Under the pieces are notes generated by a model that was not told the DNA's origin, made no database searches, and saw nothing but the letters and a program-made list of their open reading frames with translations. The position numbers were made by a program, and so were the translations under genes. Shown one piece after another: positions 25,844 to 33,752 of a stretch of DNA of 64,000 bases. Source of the stretch: Actinomadura madurae (GTDB taxonomy: Bacteria; Actinomycetota; Actinomycetes; Streptosporangiales; Streptosporangiaceae); NCBI RefSeq assembly GCF_900115095.1, contig NZ_FOVH01000007.1, forward strand, positions 248,001-312,000, given 5' to 3'. The first letter of the stretch is position 1. Each line of letters starts with the position of its first letter.

Positions 25844-25910
25844 GCCGCCATTTTGTCACCGGCAAGTTCCGCCGGGCGCCCGGGACGCCCGCGGCCGGAG
25901 GGACCGCGCG

Positions 25911-26615
25911 TCAGTCCTGCTCCTTCGAGAACTCGCGGAGGCGGGGCAGGTCGACGACGGTGATCTTGCGCCAGCCGGTGCGGATCAGGCCCGCCCGGCG
26001 GAGCCCGGCGAGGGCGCGGGCGACGGTCTCCCGGGACGCGTCCATCCAGCTGCCGAGCTCCTCCTGCGAAAGCGGCGGGCCGATCTCGATCGACCCGTCC
26101 GGCGCGGGCGGGGCGTGGTGGACCGACCGCTCGGCCAGGTCGGTGAGGAGCGCCGCGAGGCGCTGCGGGCCCCGGCTCGTGATGTGCGCCGCCAGCCGCC
26201 GGTCGGAGTCGTCCATGCGCCGGACGAAGGTGCCGGTGACGAGCATCCACACGTCCGGATGGGCGTCCAGGAACCCGGTGAACCGGGCCGCGGGCACGAC
26301 CAGCGCGCGGATCGGCGACAGCGCGGTGACCGTCGCGGCCCGCGGCCGCCCGCCGAGCACCGCGCTCTCGGCCAGCAGGTCGCCGGGCCCGCGGACGGCC
26401 AGCACCACGTCGTGGCCGTCCTCGGTCGAGGAGGTCACCTTCGCCCAGCCGCGCTCGATGATGATCACGTGGTCGGACTCGTCGCCCTGGTACACCAGGG
26501 GCGCCTTCACCTGGAAGGTCCGCGGGCGCGCGGCGGCGCGGAGCGCGGAGCGCTGCGCGGCGTCGAGCGCGGCCCAGAACGCCGGAGGCGGAGAGGACGC
26601 CGCGTACGGTGCCAA
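25911..26615 (-). CDS. Crp/Fnr family transcriptional regulator
   Basis: 234 residues from TTG 26615, supported by AAAGGAGG six bases upstream. The cNMP-binding beta roll spans about residues 12-130 (VVLAVRGPGDLLAESAVLGG) and a C-terminal winged helix carries the recognition segment LSQEELGSWMDASRETVARAL. The beta roll strongly resembles that of the Crp/cyclase fusion at 5129-6790. No Cys cluster for an Fnr-type Fe-S centre is present. Crp-like sites upstream of the hemerythrin-like gene and qcrB make those genes candidate targets. Confidence 0.85.
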   Translation of the reverse strand: MAPYAASSPPPAFWAALDAAQRSALRAAARPRTFQVKAPLVYQGDESDHVIIIERGWAKVTSSTEDGHDVVLAVRGPGDLLAESAVLGGRPRAATVTALSPIRALVVPAARFTGFLDAHPDVWMLVTGTFVRRMDDSDRRLAAHITSRGPQRLAALLTDLAERSVHHAPPAPDGSIEIGPPLSQEELGSWMDASRETVARALAGLRRAGLIRTGWRKITVVDLPRLREFSKEQD

Positions 26616-26663
26616 CAGCCGCCTCCTTTGCCCGGGGTCATCTGAACTGTAAACCCGCGGACG

Positions 26664-27290
26664 TCACTTGGGGACGGCCAGCAGCCGCACGGCGAGTCCC
26701 GTGAAGACGGTGCCGCTGAAGATGTTCAGGCCCCGCGCGACGCGGCGGCTGCGCCGCAGCAGGTCCGCGAGCCGGCCGGAGAGCAGCCCCACGGACGCGT
26801 CCACGGCGAGGCCGATGAGGACGAGCGTGATCCCGAGGACGAGGAGCTGGACCATCGGGTGCCCGAGCGCCGGGTTCACGAACTGCGGCAGGAAGGCGAT
26901 GTTGAACAGGATCACCTTGGGGTTCAGCAGGTTCGTGACGACGCCCTGCCAGAACGCGCGCGGCCGCCCGGGGCCGACCGCGGCCGTGCCCTCACCCGGC
27001 TCGCCGCGGTCACGGAACGACCGGACCGCGAGGTACAGCAGGTAGGCGGCGCCGGCCCAGCGCAGCACGTGGTAGAGCGCCGGCAGGGCCGTGAAGAGGG
27101 CGGAGAGCCCGAGCGTCGCGGCGACGGCGTGCGTGAGGGCGCCGGCGGCGACGCCCACGGCGGCCATCACGCCCGTTCCGGGCCCGCCGCGCCCGCCCAT
27201 CGCGACGATGAACATCATGTCGGGCCCGGGGGTGACGCAGAGGGCGAAGGCCGCGACGACGAACGCCGCATAGAGGGAGGTATCCACCAT
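26664..27290 (-). CDS. LysE/RhtB family exporter
   Basis: 208 residues from ATG 27290, with about six transmembrane helices. Typical motifs: CVTPGPDMMFIVAMGGRGG near the N-terminus and WQGVVTNLLNPKVILFNIAFLPQFV in the middle. LysE/RhtB proteins export amino acids or small metabolites. The region directly upstream also reads open but has no coding character. Substrate unknown. Confidence 0.86.
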   Translation of the reverse strand: MVDTSLYAAFVVAAFALCVTPGPDMMFIVAMGGRGGPGTGVMAAVGVAAGALTHAVAATLGLSALFTALPALYHVLRWAGAAYLLYLAVRSFRDRGEPGEGTAAVGPGRPRAFWQGVVTNLLNPKVILFNIAFLPQFVNPALGHPMVQLLVLGITLVLIGLAVDASVGLLSGRLADLLRRSRRVARGLNIFSGTVFTGLAVRLLAVPK

Positions 27291-27331
27291 GCCGAAACTA
27301 TGCGACAGATGGACCTTCCACCGCGAACCGG

Positions 27332-28123
27332 TCAGGCGCCCGCGCCGGGCGTGTCCGCCTCGATCGTCAGGGCCTCGTGGTCGAAGGCGAGATACCCGCC
27401 GATCCTGGCGGCGTCCTCCAGGGGCCGCTCGTAGGACCAGGCGGCGTCCTCGGCGCCGTCCAGCGACCAGTACGTCGCCTCGCCCTTGTACGGGCAGACG
27501 GTGCGCTTCTCGCTCCGGGTCAGCAGGTCGCGGCGGACGTCCTCGGCCGGGATGTAGAACCGGTTGGGCAGCCCCGTCTCCGACAGCAGCCTCGACCGCT
27601 CGGTCTCCGCGACGACCGTCCCGTCCAGCAGCACCCGCACGCGCCTGGAGGTGTCGCGCGCGTCGACACGGTGGAACGGGTCCCGCAGGTGCCCGTGGAC
27701 CTCCTCGTCCTCGTCGAACCAGGCGTCCATCCGCTTCCAGTAGAAGGCCATGTGCCCGCGCAGCCACGCCGACTCCGGATTCGGCTCCGGATAGGCCCAG
27801 ACCGCGTTCTCGGCCGCGCGGTCGCCGACCCGCACCGTCCAGTACGCCGCGTCGCCCTTGAACGGGCAGTACGTCGTGTGCTCGGTCTTCTCCAGCAGGT
27901 CGGTCCGCACGTCCTCCTCCGGGACGTACAGGACGGGCAGCAGGCCGGTCTCATGCAGGAACCGCCCGCGCTCGGTGTCCAGGACGGTCTCCCCCGCGAA
28001 CCGCGCCCGGACCCGCCGCGGGAAGGGGTGCATGAACAGGCGGTGCTTCGGCCCGTCGATGGTGAAGTTGACCTCGTCGCCGGGGGATCCCGCGAGCGGT
28101 CCCGGCCGCATGGTCAGCGACAT
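27332..28123 (-). CDS. Tandem DUF427 protein
   Basis: 263 residues from ATG 28123, with AAGGGAGA eight bases upstream. Two DUF427 repeats are visible, each with a TYCPFKGDAAYW- or TVCPYKGEATYW-type motif and a following AVWAYPEP or AAWSYERP segment (about residues 85-105 and 215-235). DUF427 proteins are common in actinobacteria and the family has no firm function. The gene lies 41 bases upstream of the LysE exporter on the same strand. Confidence 0.83.
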   Translation of the reverse strand: MSLTMRPGPLAGSPGDEVNFTIDGPKHRLFMHPFPRRVRARFAGETVLDTERGRFLHETGLLPVLYVPEEDVRTDLLEKTEHTTYCPFKGDAAYWTVRVGDRAAENAVWAYPEPNPESAWLRGHMAFYWKRMDAWFDEDEEVHGHLRDPFHRVDARDTSRRVRVLLDGTVVAETERSRLLSETGLPNRFYIPAEDVRRDLLTRSEKRTVCPYKGEATYWSLDGAEDAAWSYERPLEDAARIGGYLAFDHEALTIEADTPGAGA

Positions 28124-28197
28124 GTCCGTGTCTCCCTTCACGCCTGTCGGCATCGCCTCCAGTTCACCACGGCGCGCCGCCTCCGGCGCACGCGGCG

Positions 28198-28581
28198 CTA
28201 GCCGCCCCGCCGGATGCCCGCGGTCCGGGCGCGGTAGGCGGTCGGGGTCTGGCCGTAGGCGGCGCGGAAGGCGCGGCTGAAGGCGGCGGCGTCCGGCATG
28301 CCCCAGCGGTTCGCGATCGCGCCGATCGGCTCCGCGCCGAAGAGCGGGTCGGCGAGCTCGCGGCGGCAGTTCTCCAGGCGGCGGGCGCGGATGTGCCGCG
28401 CGACGGTCGTGCCGGACGGCCGGAACACCCGGTACAGCTGGCGGACGGAGATGTGGTGCGCCGCCGCGATCGACGCCGGGCACAGGGACGGGTCGTGCAG
28501 CCGCCCCTCGATCCACGCCTCGATCCGCTCGAACGCCGAGACGAGCAGGAGTCGGTCCGAGCTGTCTGCGAGCGTGGACAT
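28198..28581 (-). CDS. Short AraC-type HTH protein lacking the N-terminal sensor domain
   Basis: 127 residues from ATG 28581 with GGAGG six bases upstream. Only the double-HTH DNA-binding domain is present (SIAAAHHISVRQLYRVFR and GAIANRWGMPDAAAFSRAFR, ending GQTPTAYRART). Family members with this HTH are usually about 310-330 residues with an AraC-binding-like N-terminal domain. No trace of that domain is seen upstream, so this is either a natural single-domain regulator or a relic that kept a working start. Confidence 0.7.
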   Translation of the reverse strand: MSTLADSSDRLLLVSAFERIEAWIEGRLHDPSLCPASIAAAHHISVRQLYRVFRPSGTTVARHIRARRLENCRRELADPLFGAEPIGAIANRWGMPDAAAFSRAFRAAYGQTPTAYRARTAGIRRGG

Positions 28582-28915
28582 GACGCTCCTCCGGTCTGCG
28601 AACGGGGTCTCGGACGCCACCCGCCAGGCTTCTATGGCGTGTCAGGAAGGTCAATGAGCGAGTCAGCACGACGCTGCGGGCGGGCTTTGGCACTCGGCGC
28701 CAAATCCCCGCGTGGAGCGGCGGGACCGCCCGTTCCACTCCAATAAATGGACACAATAGGACAATTCAGCCGTGGGGCGGCCGGTGGCGCCGATCGGCGG
28801 TTTCCCGGAAATGCGACCGAGACGTGATGCGAATCGCCCACGAAACGGCAAAGGAATGGATAGTCTCCCTGCGATCACTCTTGGTTGTGTAAGGAAATCT
28901 GGGAGCACACGCCGC
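28582..28915. other. 334-base intergenic region between AraC-like and DUF2637 genes
   Basis: No gene was found. The central part (28735-28775) is AT-richer than its surroundings and has a near-direct repeat, GGACACAAT then AGGACAATT. That arrangement suits an AraC-type operator. The 3' part leads to the DUF2637 gene with GGGAG about ten bases before its ATG. The divergent layout suggests two promoters here, but no clear -35/-10 pair was identified. Confidence 0.4.
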
Positions 28916-30046
28916 ATGAGCGCTGCCAACCGGGCACAGGTCATCACACGGTGGGGAGCCATCGCCTTCATGGCGGCCGCGGTCCTGACCGCCACCGCCG
29001 GTGGCTTCGCCCAATCCTATGCCGGGCTCTACCACTGGGCCCTCGAACACGGCCTGCGCGGCTGGAAGGCCGAGTCCTTCCCCCTGCTGGTCGACCTGTT
29101 CATCATCGTCGGAGAGCTCGGGCTCTTCCTGCTGGCCATAGACGCCTTCGTGCTGCGCCGCCGGACGCTGATGAGCTGGCTGGACTTCTGCCTGCCGCTG
29201 TCCATCGCCATCGCGGGCTGGACGGCCAGCCTCATCTTCAACGTCGGGCACGTCGGGCACAAGACGTTCTCCTACCAGGCGACGGCCGCCGTGCCGCCGA
29301 TAGTGTCCATGCTCGGCCTCTTCGTCCTGCTGCGGACCCTGCACCGGTACGTGTCGAACGAGGAAGAGGAGGAGGTCAAGCCGCCCGAGCCGCAGACGCG
29401 CGCGATCGCCGGGCCGGTCACGCTGAACCAGATCACGCTGATGCCGATGCGCAACACCGGCCCGTTCCCGCAGATCCAGGTCCCCGGGCACTCGGGGAAG
29501 GCGATCGAGTCGGGCACCCCGGCCGCCGCCGCGCCGCAGCCCAAGGCCGAGACCGCACGCGAGGCCGCCGCCGGCGCGACCGCCCAGGCCGCCGCGCCCG
29601 CGACCGCCCCGGCGCCCGCTCCCAAGGCCCCCGCCCCCGCTCCGGCCCCGCAGCCGGAACCCGAGCCGGAGCCGGAACTGGCCGTGGTCAGCGCCGCCGC
29701 CCGCGGCAGCCTCAACGGGCGCAGCTCCTACGGCACCGCCACCGAGGAACCGGCACCGGCGCCCGCCGCCAACCCGGAGAACCTGCGCGCCCTCGTCATC
29801 GACGTCCTCGAACGCCGGCACGGGGACGTCGCCGGGACGCTCGCCGAGGTCCGGGCCGAGGGCTACAGCTGCGACGAGGCGGAGATCCAGCGGATCAGCG
29901 ACAACCACTGGTTCCCGTACGCGGTGTACCGGCTGCTCGCCAAGCACCACGGCGACGGCGAGCTGGTCGCCCAGGAGCTGGCGTCCCAGGGGATCGTCTA
30001 CGACCAGGCCACGCTGGACGCGCTCGTCCAGTCCTGGCGCGTCTGA
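28916..30046 (+). CDS. DUF2637 (SpdB-like) membrane protein with Pro/Ala linker and C-terminal helical domain
   Basis: 376 residues from ATG 28916. Four hydrophobic helices fill residues 10-140 (AIAFMAAAVLTATAGGFAQ, LLVDLFIIVGELGLFLLAI, LPLSIAIAGWTASLIFN, AVPPIVSMLGLFVLLRTL), the DUF2637 pattern. A long low-complexity Ala/Pro/Glu region (about 190-275) follows. The last 90 residues contain two similar helical segments (LERRHGDVAGTLAEVRAEGYSCDEAEIQRI and LAKHHGDGELVAQELASQGIVYDQATLDAL). DUF2637/Spd proteins are associated with plasmid spread and integrated elements in actinomycetes, but no other transfer gene is nearby. Confidence 0.72.
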   Translation: MSAANRAQVITRWGAIAFMAAAVLTATAGGFAQSYAGLYHWALEHGLRGWKAESFPLLVDLFIIVGELGLFLLAIDAFVLRRRTLMSWLDFCLPLSIAIAGWTASLIFNVGHVGHKTFSYQATAAVPPIVSMLGLFVLLRTLHRYVSNEEEEEVKPPEPQTRAIAGPVTLNQITLMPMRNTGPFPQIQVPGHSGKAIESGTPAAAAPQPKAETAREAAAGATAQAAAPATAPAPAPKAPAPAPAPQPEPEPEPELAVVSAAARGSLNGRSSYGTATEEPAPAPAANPENLRALVIDVLERRHGDVAGTLAEVRAEGYSCDEAEIQRISDNHWFPYAVYRLLAKHHGDGELVAQELASQGIVYDQATLDALVQSWRV

Positions 30047-30081
30047 CCCGTCCCCAGGGCTCACCGCCCGTCCGCGTTTTC

Positions 30082-30119
30082 CGGACCGGCCGCCCCCGCC
30101 GTTGCGGGCGGCCGGTCCG
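30082..30119. terminator. Strong GC hairpin after DUF2637 gene
   Basis: Perfect 14-bp stem (30082-30095 with 30106-30119) and 10-base loop, 35 bases after the stop. It separates the DUF2637 gene from the next gene on the same strand. Confidence 0.7.
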
Positions 30120-30186
30120 TCGCGTATTCCCGCGATCACGCTCCGTCCGTGCGACGCTGGGCGCACCAGCGACGCCGGGAGAGCCG

Positions 30187-31194
30187 ATGAAGACGCAACT
30201 GGCCGCGATGCATCTGGCCGCGGTGGGCGCCGCGGCCGCCCTCGCGGGCGCCGTCACCGGGTACCTGATCGCCCCCTCGCCGGGGGACGCCGCCGCGCGT
30301 CCCGCCGCCCACCAGCGCGCGAGCGGCACCCTGCACCTCGCGCTCAACATGCCGGCCGGAGACCGCGCCGAGGCCGCCGCGCTCGGCTACGACCTGTTCG
30401 ACACCGACCCCGACGAGGACGACATCGCCGCGCTGCCCAAGGGCGGACGGGCCCTGCTGTGGGTCGGCAACACCACCTGCGGCGCCTTCCAGGAGGAGAG
30501 CGACGCCGCGTTCGCGGCCACGGTGAAGCGGTTCGCCGGGAACGCCCGCGTCTACGGCTGGTACCTGTCCGACGAGCCGAACCCGGACCAGTGCCCCGGC
30601 ATCGTCGGCGAGATCCGGCGGCGCGCGGACATCGTCCACCGGTACGCGCCGGGGCAGGTCGCGTTCGCCTCGCTGACCGACTGGCCGATGCGGCCGCTCA
30701 GACCGTCCGCCACCCATCTCGACCTCATCGGGCTCGACCCCTACCCGTGCCGGACGGGCGGCGGGGGCTGCGACCTGGACGCGATCGACACCATGGTCGG
30801 GCAGGCCGCCCGCGCCGGGTTCCCCCAGCGCATGATCGTCCCCGTGTTCCAGACGTTCGGGCAGTCCTGCAATGACGGTGAACGGCACTGGCGGCTGCCG
30901 GACGAGGCGCAGCTCACCTCCATCCTCCGCCGGTGGGACCGGCTCGTCCCGCGCCCCGCGTTCGACATCAGCTACTCGTGGGGGCGGCAGGACGCGTGGG
31001 CGTGCCCGACGCTGGCCGACGCCGACGGCACGGGCGGCAGGCCCGATCTGCAGGCCGTCATGAAACGGCACAACCTGCGCCGGACCGGCCCCGCCCGGCC
31101 GCCCTCGCGGACGCCCTCGCGCAGTCCGGCGCCGACGTCCTCCGCCGAACCGCAGGCGCCCACGGCACCGTGCCCGGCGCCCGGAGGCCCCTAG
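30187..31194 (+). CDS. Secreted/anchored TIM-barrel-like protein of unknown substrate
   Basis: 335 residues from ATG 30187 with GGGAGA upstream. The first 40 residues hold a hydrophobic segment (LAAVGAAAALAGAVTGYLIA) that acts as signal or anchor. The body resembles glycoside-hydrolase-like barrels: RVYGWYLSDEPNPDQCPG contains an Asp-Glu-Pro at a strand end, HLDLIGLDPYPC lies on another strand, and FDISYSWGRQDAW is near the end. The C-terminal 40 residues are Pro/Ser/Thr-rich. The exact family and substrate are not recognised. The 3' end overlaps the convergent SDR gene by four bases. Confidence 0.6.
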   Translation: MKTQLAAMHLAAVGAAAALAGAVTGYLIAPSPGDAAARPAAHQRASGTLHLALNMPAGDRAEAAALGYDLFDTDPDEDDIAALPKGGRALLWVGNTTCGAFQEESDAAFAATVKRFAGNARVYGWYLSDEPNPDQCPGIVGEIRRRADIVHRYAPGQVAFASLTDWPMRPLRPSATHLDLIGLDPYPCRTGGGGCDLDAIDTMVGQAARAGFPQRMIVPVFQTFGQSCNDGERHWRLPDEAQLTSILRRWDRLVPRPAFDISYSWGRQDAWACPTLADADGTGGRPDLQAVMKRHNLRRTGPARPPSRTPSRSPAPTSSAEPQAPTAPCPAPGGP

Positions 31195-31949
31195 GCAGGG
31201 GCGCGCTGCTGTTCCTGGGCCGGATCGGTGCGCAGCCGCGCGTGCAGCCCGCCGTCCACGCGCAGGACGTGCCCGTTGAGCTGCTCCGCCGCCGGGGACG
31301 CCAGGAACAGCGCCGCGTCCGCGACCTCCTCCGGCGCGGTGGTGCGGCCGGCCGGGATGTCGGTGGCGGGCCGGATCTCCCCGACGACGCTGGCCGGGGC
31401 GACGCAGTTCGCCCGGATGCCGAGCCCGCCGAGCTCCACGGCGATCGCCCGGCTCAGCGCCTCGATGCCCGCCTTGGTCACGTCGTAGGCGCTCTGGTCC
31501 TCGTGGGCCCGGGAGCCTCCCGGCGACGACAGGCTGACGATCGCGCCGCCCCGGCCGGCGTCGCGCCAGTGCCGGACGGCGCGCACCGACAGCAGGTACG
31601 CCGAGCGCAGGTTCGCGGCGACGACCGCGTCCCACAGCCCGGCGCTGAAGTCGATGAACGGGGTGCGCACCTCGGTCATCGCCGCGTTGTTGACGAGCAC
31701 GTCCAGGCCGCCGTCCCGCAGGAGCCTGGCGAAGACCGCGTCGGCGACGTCCTCGCGGGCCAGGTCGCCGACCATCGTCGCGACCCGCGGGTCGCCGTCG
31801 AAGACCTTGAGCCCGTCGTCGTCCACGTCCACGGCGAGCACCCGCGCGCCCGCGCCGGCGAAGCGCCGCACCAGCGCGCGGCCGATCAGGCCCGCGGCGC
31901 CGGTGACCAGGACCCGCTCCCCCGTGTAGTCGAACCGGACGCTGCTCAT
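31191..31949 (-). CDS. SDR family oxidoreductase in ABC importer operon
   Basis: 252 residues from ATG 31949 (AGAGGG seven bases upstream); ATG 31955 is too close to that site. Classical short-chain dehydrogenase with NAD(P) motif VTGAAGLIGRAL, NNAA motif LVNNAAM, and active-site Ser and YxxxK in SLSSPGGS and SAYDVTKAG. An Asp after strand 2 (VDVDDDG) suggests NAD preference. It is the last gene of the LacI-controlled importer operon, 25 bases after the second permease, so it probably oxidises or reduces the imported compound, perhaps a polyol or sugar acid. Confidence 0.85.
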   Translation of the reverse strand: MSSVRFDYTGERVLVTGAAGLIGRALVRRFAGAGARVLAVDVDDDGLKVFDGDPRVATMVGDLAREDVADAVFARLLRDGGLDVLVNNAAMTEVRTPFIDFSAGLWDAVVAANLRSAYLLSVRAVRHWRDAGRGGAIVSLSSPGGSRAHEDQSAYDVTKAGIEALSRAIAVELGGLGIRANCVAPASVVGEIRPATDIPAGRTTAPEEVADAALFLASPAAEQLNGHVLRVDGGLHARLRTDPAQEQQRAPA

Positions 31950-31974
31950 TCGCATGCCCTCTTCTCCGCTGGGC

Positions 31975-32829
31975 TCATTCGGCCGGGGCCTCCCTCACCT
32001 GGGCGACGATCTGTGTCGGGTTGACGAACATCAGGGCGATCACGAGCAGGACCGCCGACAGCGCCATGTAGATCACGGCCATCGCGTCGATGGCCTGGGC
32101 GGCGCGGATGCCGGGGGTGAACGCGGCGCTGTACAGCGAGACGATCAGCGTCTGGCTGTCGGCGTCGGCGACAAGGAACGTCAGCTCGAACATGGCGACG
32201 GTCCGGACCAGCACCAGGATGCCGGCGGCGAGGATGCCGGGCAGCAGCAGCGGCACCAGCACCCGCGTGAACACCTGCCGGGTGCGGGCCCCGCACATCC
32301 GCGCCGCCGACTCCACGTTCGCGTCGATCTGCTCCACGAACGGCGTCATCACGAGGACGACGAACGGCAGGGCCGGGACGAGGTTCGCCGCGATGACGCC
32401 CGTCATCGTCCCCGCCAGGTGCACCTTGTACAGGACGGTCGCGAGCGGGATCCCGTAGGTGATCGGCGGCAGCAGCACCGGGAGCAGCAGCAGGAACATC
32501 ACGATCCGCTTGCCCGGGAAGTCGCGGCGCGCCAGCGCGTACCCGGCGGGGACGCCGATCAGCAGCGAGAGCGCCACCACCACGAGCGTGATCTCCAGCG
32601 TGACGGTCAGCACCTCGCCGAGCGCGAACTCCTCCCACGCGTCGGAGTACCACGCGCTGGTGAAGCCCTGCGGCAGCCAGCCGGCGAACCACCTGGTCCC
32701 GAACGAGTTGACGACCACGGACAGGATCAGCGCGGCCAGGTTGACCAGGAAGAACGCGACGCAGATCCAGACGGCCCAGCCGCTCAGCCGGCCCCTCGGC
32801 AGCCCGCGCGGGCGGGAGACGGCGGTCAT
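31975..32829 (-). CDS. ABC importer permease, PotC-like
   Basis: 284 residues with six transmembrane helices and the EAA loop of binding-protein-dependent permeases (ESAARMCGARTRQVFTRVLVPLLLPG). Similar in layout to PotC/FbpB-type permeases. Its start overlaps the stop of the other permease by four bases. It forms the membrane pore with that protein, powered by the ATPase encoded upstream in the operon. Confidence 0.87.
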   Translation of the reverse strand: MTAVSRPRGLPRGRLSGWAVWICVAFFLVNLAALILSVVVNSFGTRWFAGWLPQGFTSAWYSDAWEEFALGEVLTVTLEITLVVVALSLLIGVPAGYALARRDFPGKRIVMFLLLLPVLLPPITYGIPLATVLYKVHLAGTMTGVIAANLVPALPFVVLVMTPFVEQIDANVESAARMCGARTRQVFTRVLVPLLLPGILAAGILVLVRTVAMFELTFLVADADSQTLIVSLYSAAFTPGIRAAQAIDAMAVIYMALSAVLLVIALMFVNPTQIVAQVREAPAE

Positions 32830-33752
32830 GATCCCTTACCTCCCATCGCGGGCCCGGTGTAGAGGCGGCCGCGCAGCAGCAGCGTGACCGAGATGACGAG
32901 CAGCTCGAACACGCCCATCAGCACGGCGATGGTCGAGGCCATCGAGTAGTCGTACTTCTCGAACGCCGCCTGGTAGGCCGCGATCGCCATCACCCGGGTC
33001 TCACCGGCCGGTTCGCCGACGAGGTTCGCCGAGGGGAACACCGAGAACGCCAGCACGAACGCCAGCACGAACGTGGTCGCGAGGCCCGGGGCGAGCAGCG
33101 GCAGGACGATCCGCCGCATCCGCTGCCAGGGCCCGGCGCCGAGCGTCGCGGCGGCCCGCTCCAGCGTCGGGTCGATGCCCGACATGTAGGAGAGCACCAG
33201 CAGGAACGCGAACGGGAACCCGGTGATGAGCAGCGAGAGCAGCACGCCCCAGTAGTTGTAGATCAGCCGGACCGGCTCGTCCACGACGCCGAGGTCGAGC
33301 AGCACCCGGTTGAACCAGCCCCGGGGGCCGAGGTAGCGCAGCAGCCCGTCCGCCACCAGGACGGTGCCGAGCGTCACCGGCAGGACGAGCAGCGCCGTCA
33401 GCACGCGGCGTCCGCGGAACCTGCCGCGCAGCCGGTACGCGATCGGCACCGACGCGCCGACGTTGATCAGTGCGGCCGGAAGCGCGAGCTTGAGCGTCTT
33501 CCAGATCGTGCCGCGCTGGTAGGAGTCCTTGAAGAAGTCGGCGTAGTTGCCGAGCGGGCCGCCGCCGTTCTTCGGCTGCAGCGACAGCCCCACCCCGTAC
33601 AGCATCGGGTAGAGGAACAGCAGGCCGACGACGAGGACGGCGGGCACCAGCAGGAGCAGGACCCGGTCCACGCCGCGTTCGGCGAGCCGGTGCCGCAGGC
33701 CGCCGCGCCGGGACGGCGGCGCCTCGGGGCGGGCGGGGGCCTCAACCGCCAT
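32826..33752 (-). CDS. ABC importer permease, PotB-like
   Basis: 308 residues, six transmembrane helices after a basic 30-residue N-terminus, with EAA loop ERAAATLGAGPWQRMRRIVL. Pairs with the PotC-like permease. The gene overlaps the ATPase stop by 11 bases and the next permease start by four, so the three are translationally coupled. Confidence 0.87.
   Translation of the reverse strand: MAVEAPARPEAPPSRRGGLRHRLAERGVDRVLLLLVPAVLVVGLLFLYPMLYGVGLSLQPKNGGGPLGNYADFFKDSYQRGTIWKTLKLALPAALINVGASVPIAYRLRGRFRGRRVLTALLVLPVTLGTVLVADGLLRYLGPRGWFNRVLLDLGVVDEPVRLIYNYWGVLLSLLITGFPFAFLLVLSYMSGIDPTLERAAATLGAGPWQRMRRIVLPLLAPGLATTFVLAFVLAFSVFPSANLVGEPAGETRVMAIAAYQAAFEKYDYSMASTIAVLMGVFELLVISVTLLLRGRLYTGPAMGGKGS

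Noticed and set aside
26664..27767. N-terminal extension of the LysE gene
   Set aside because: The upstream 159 codons are antisense to the DUF427 gene; the LysE fold starts at ATG 27290.
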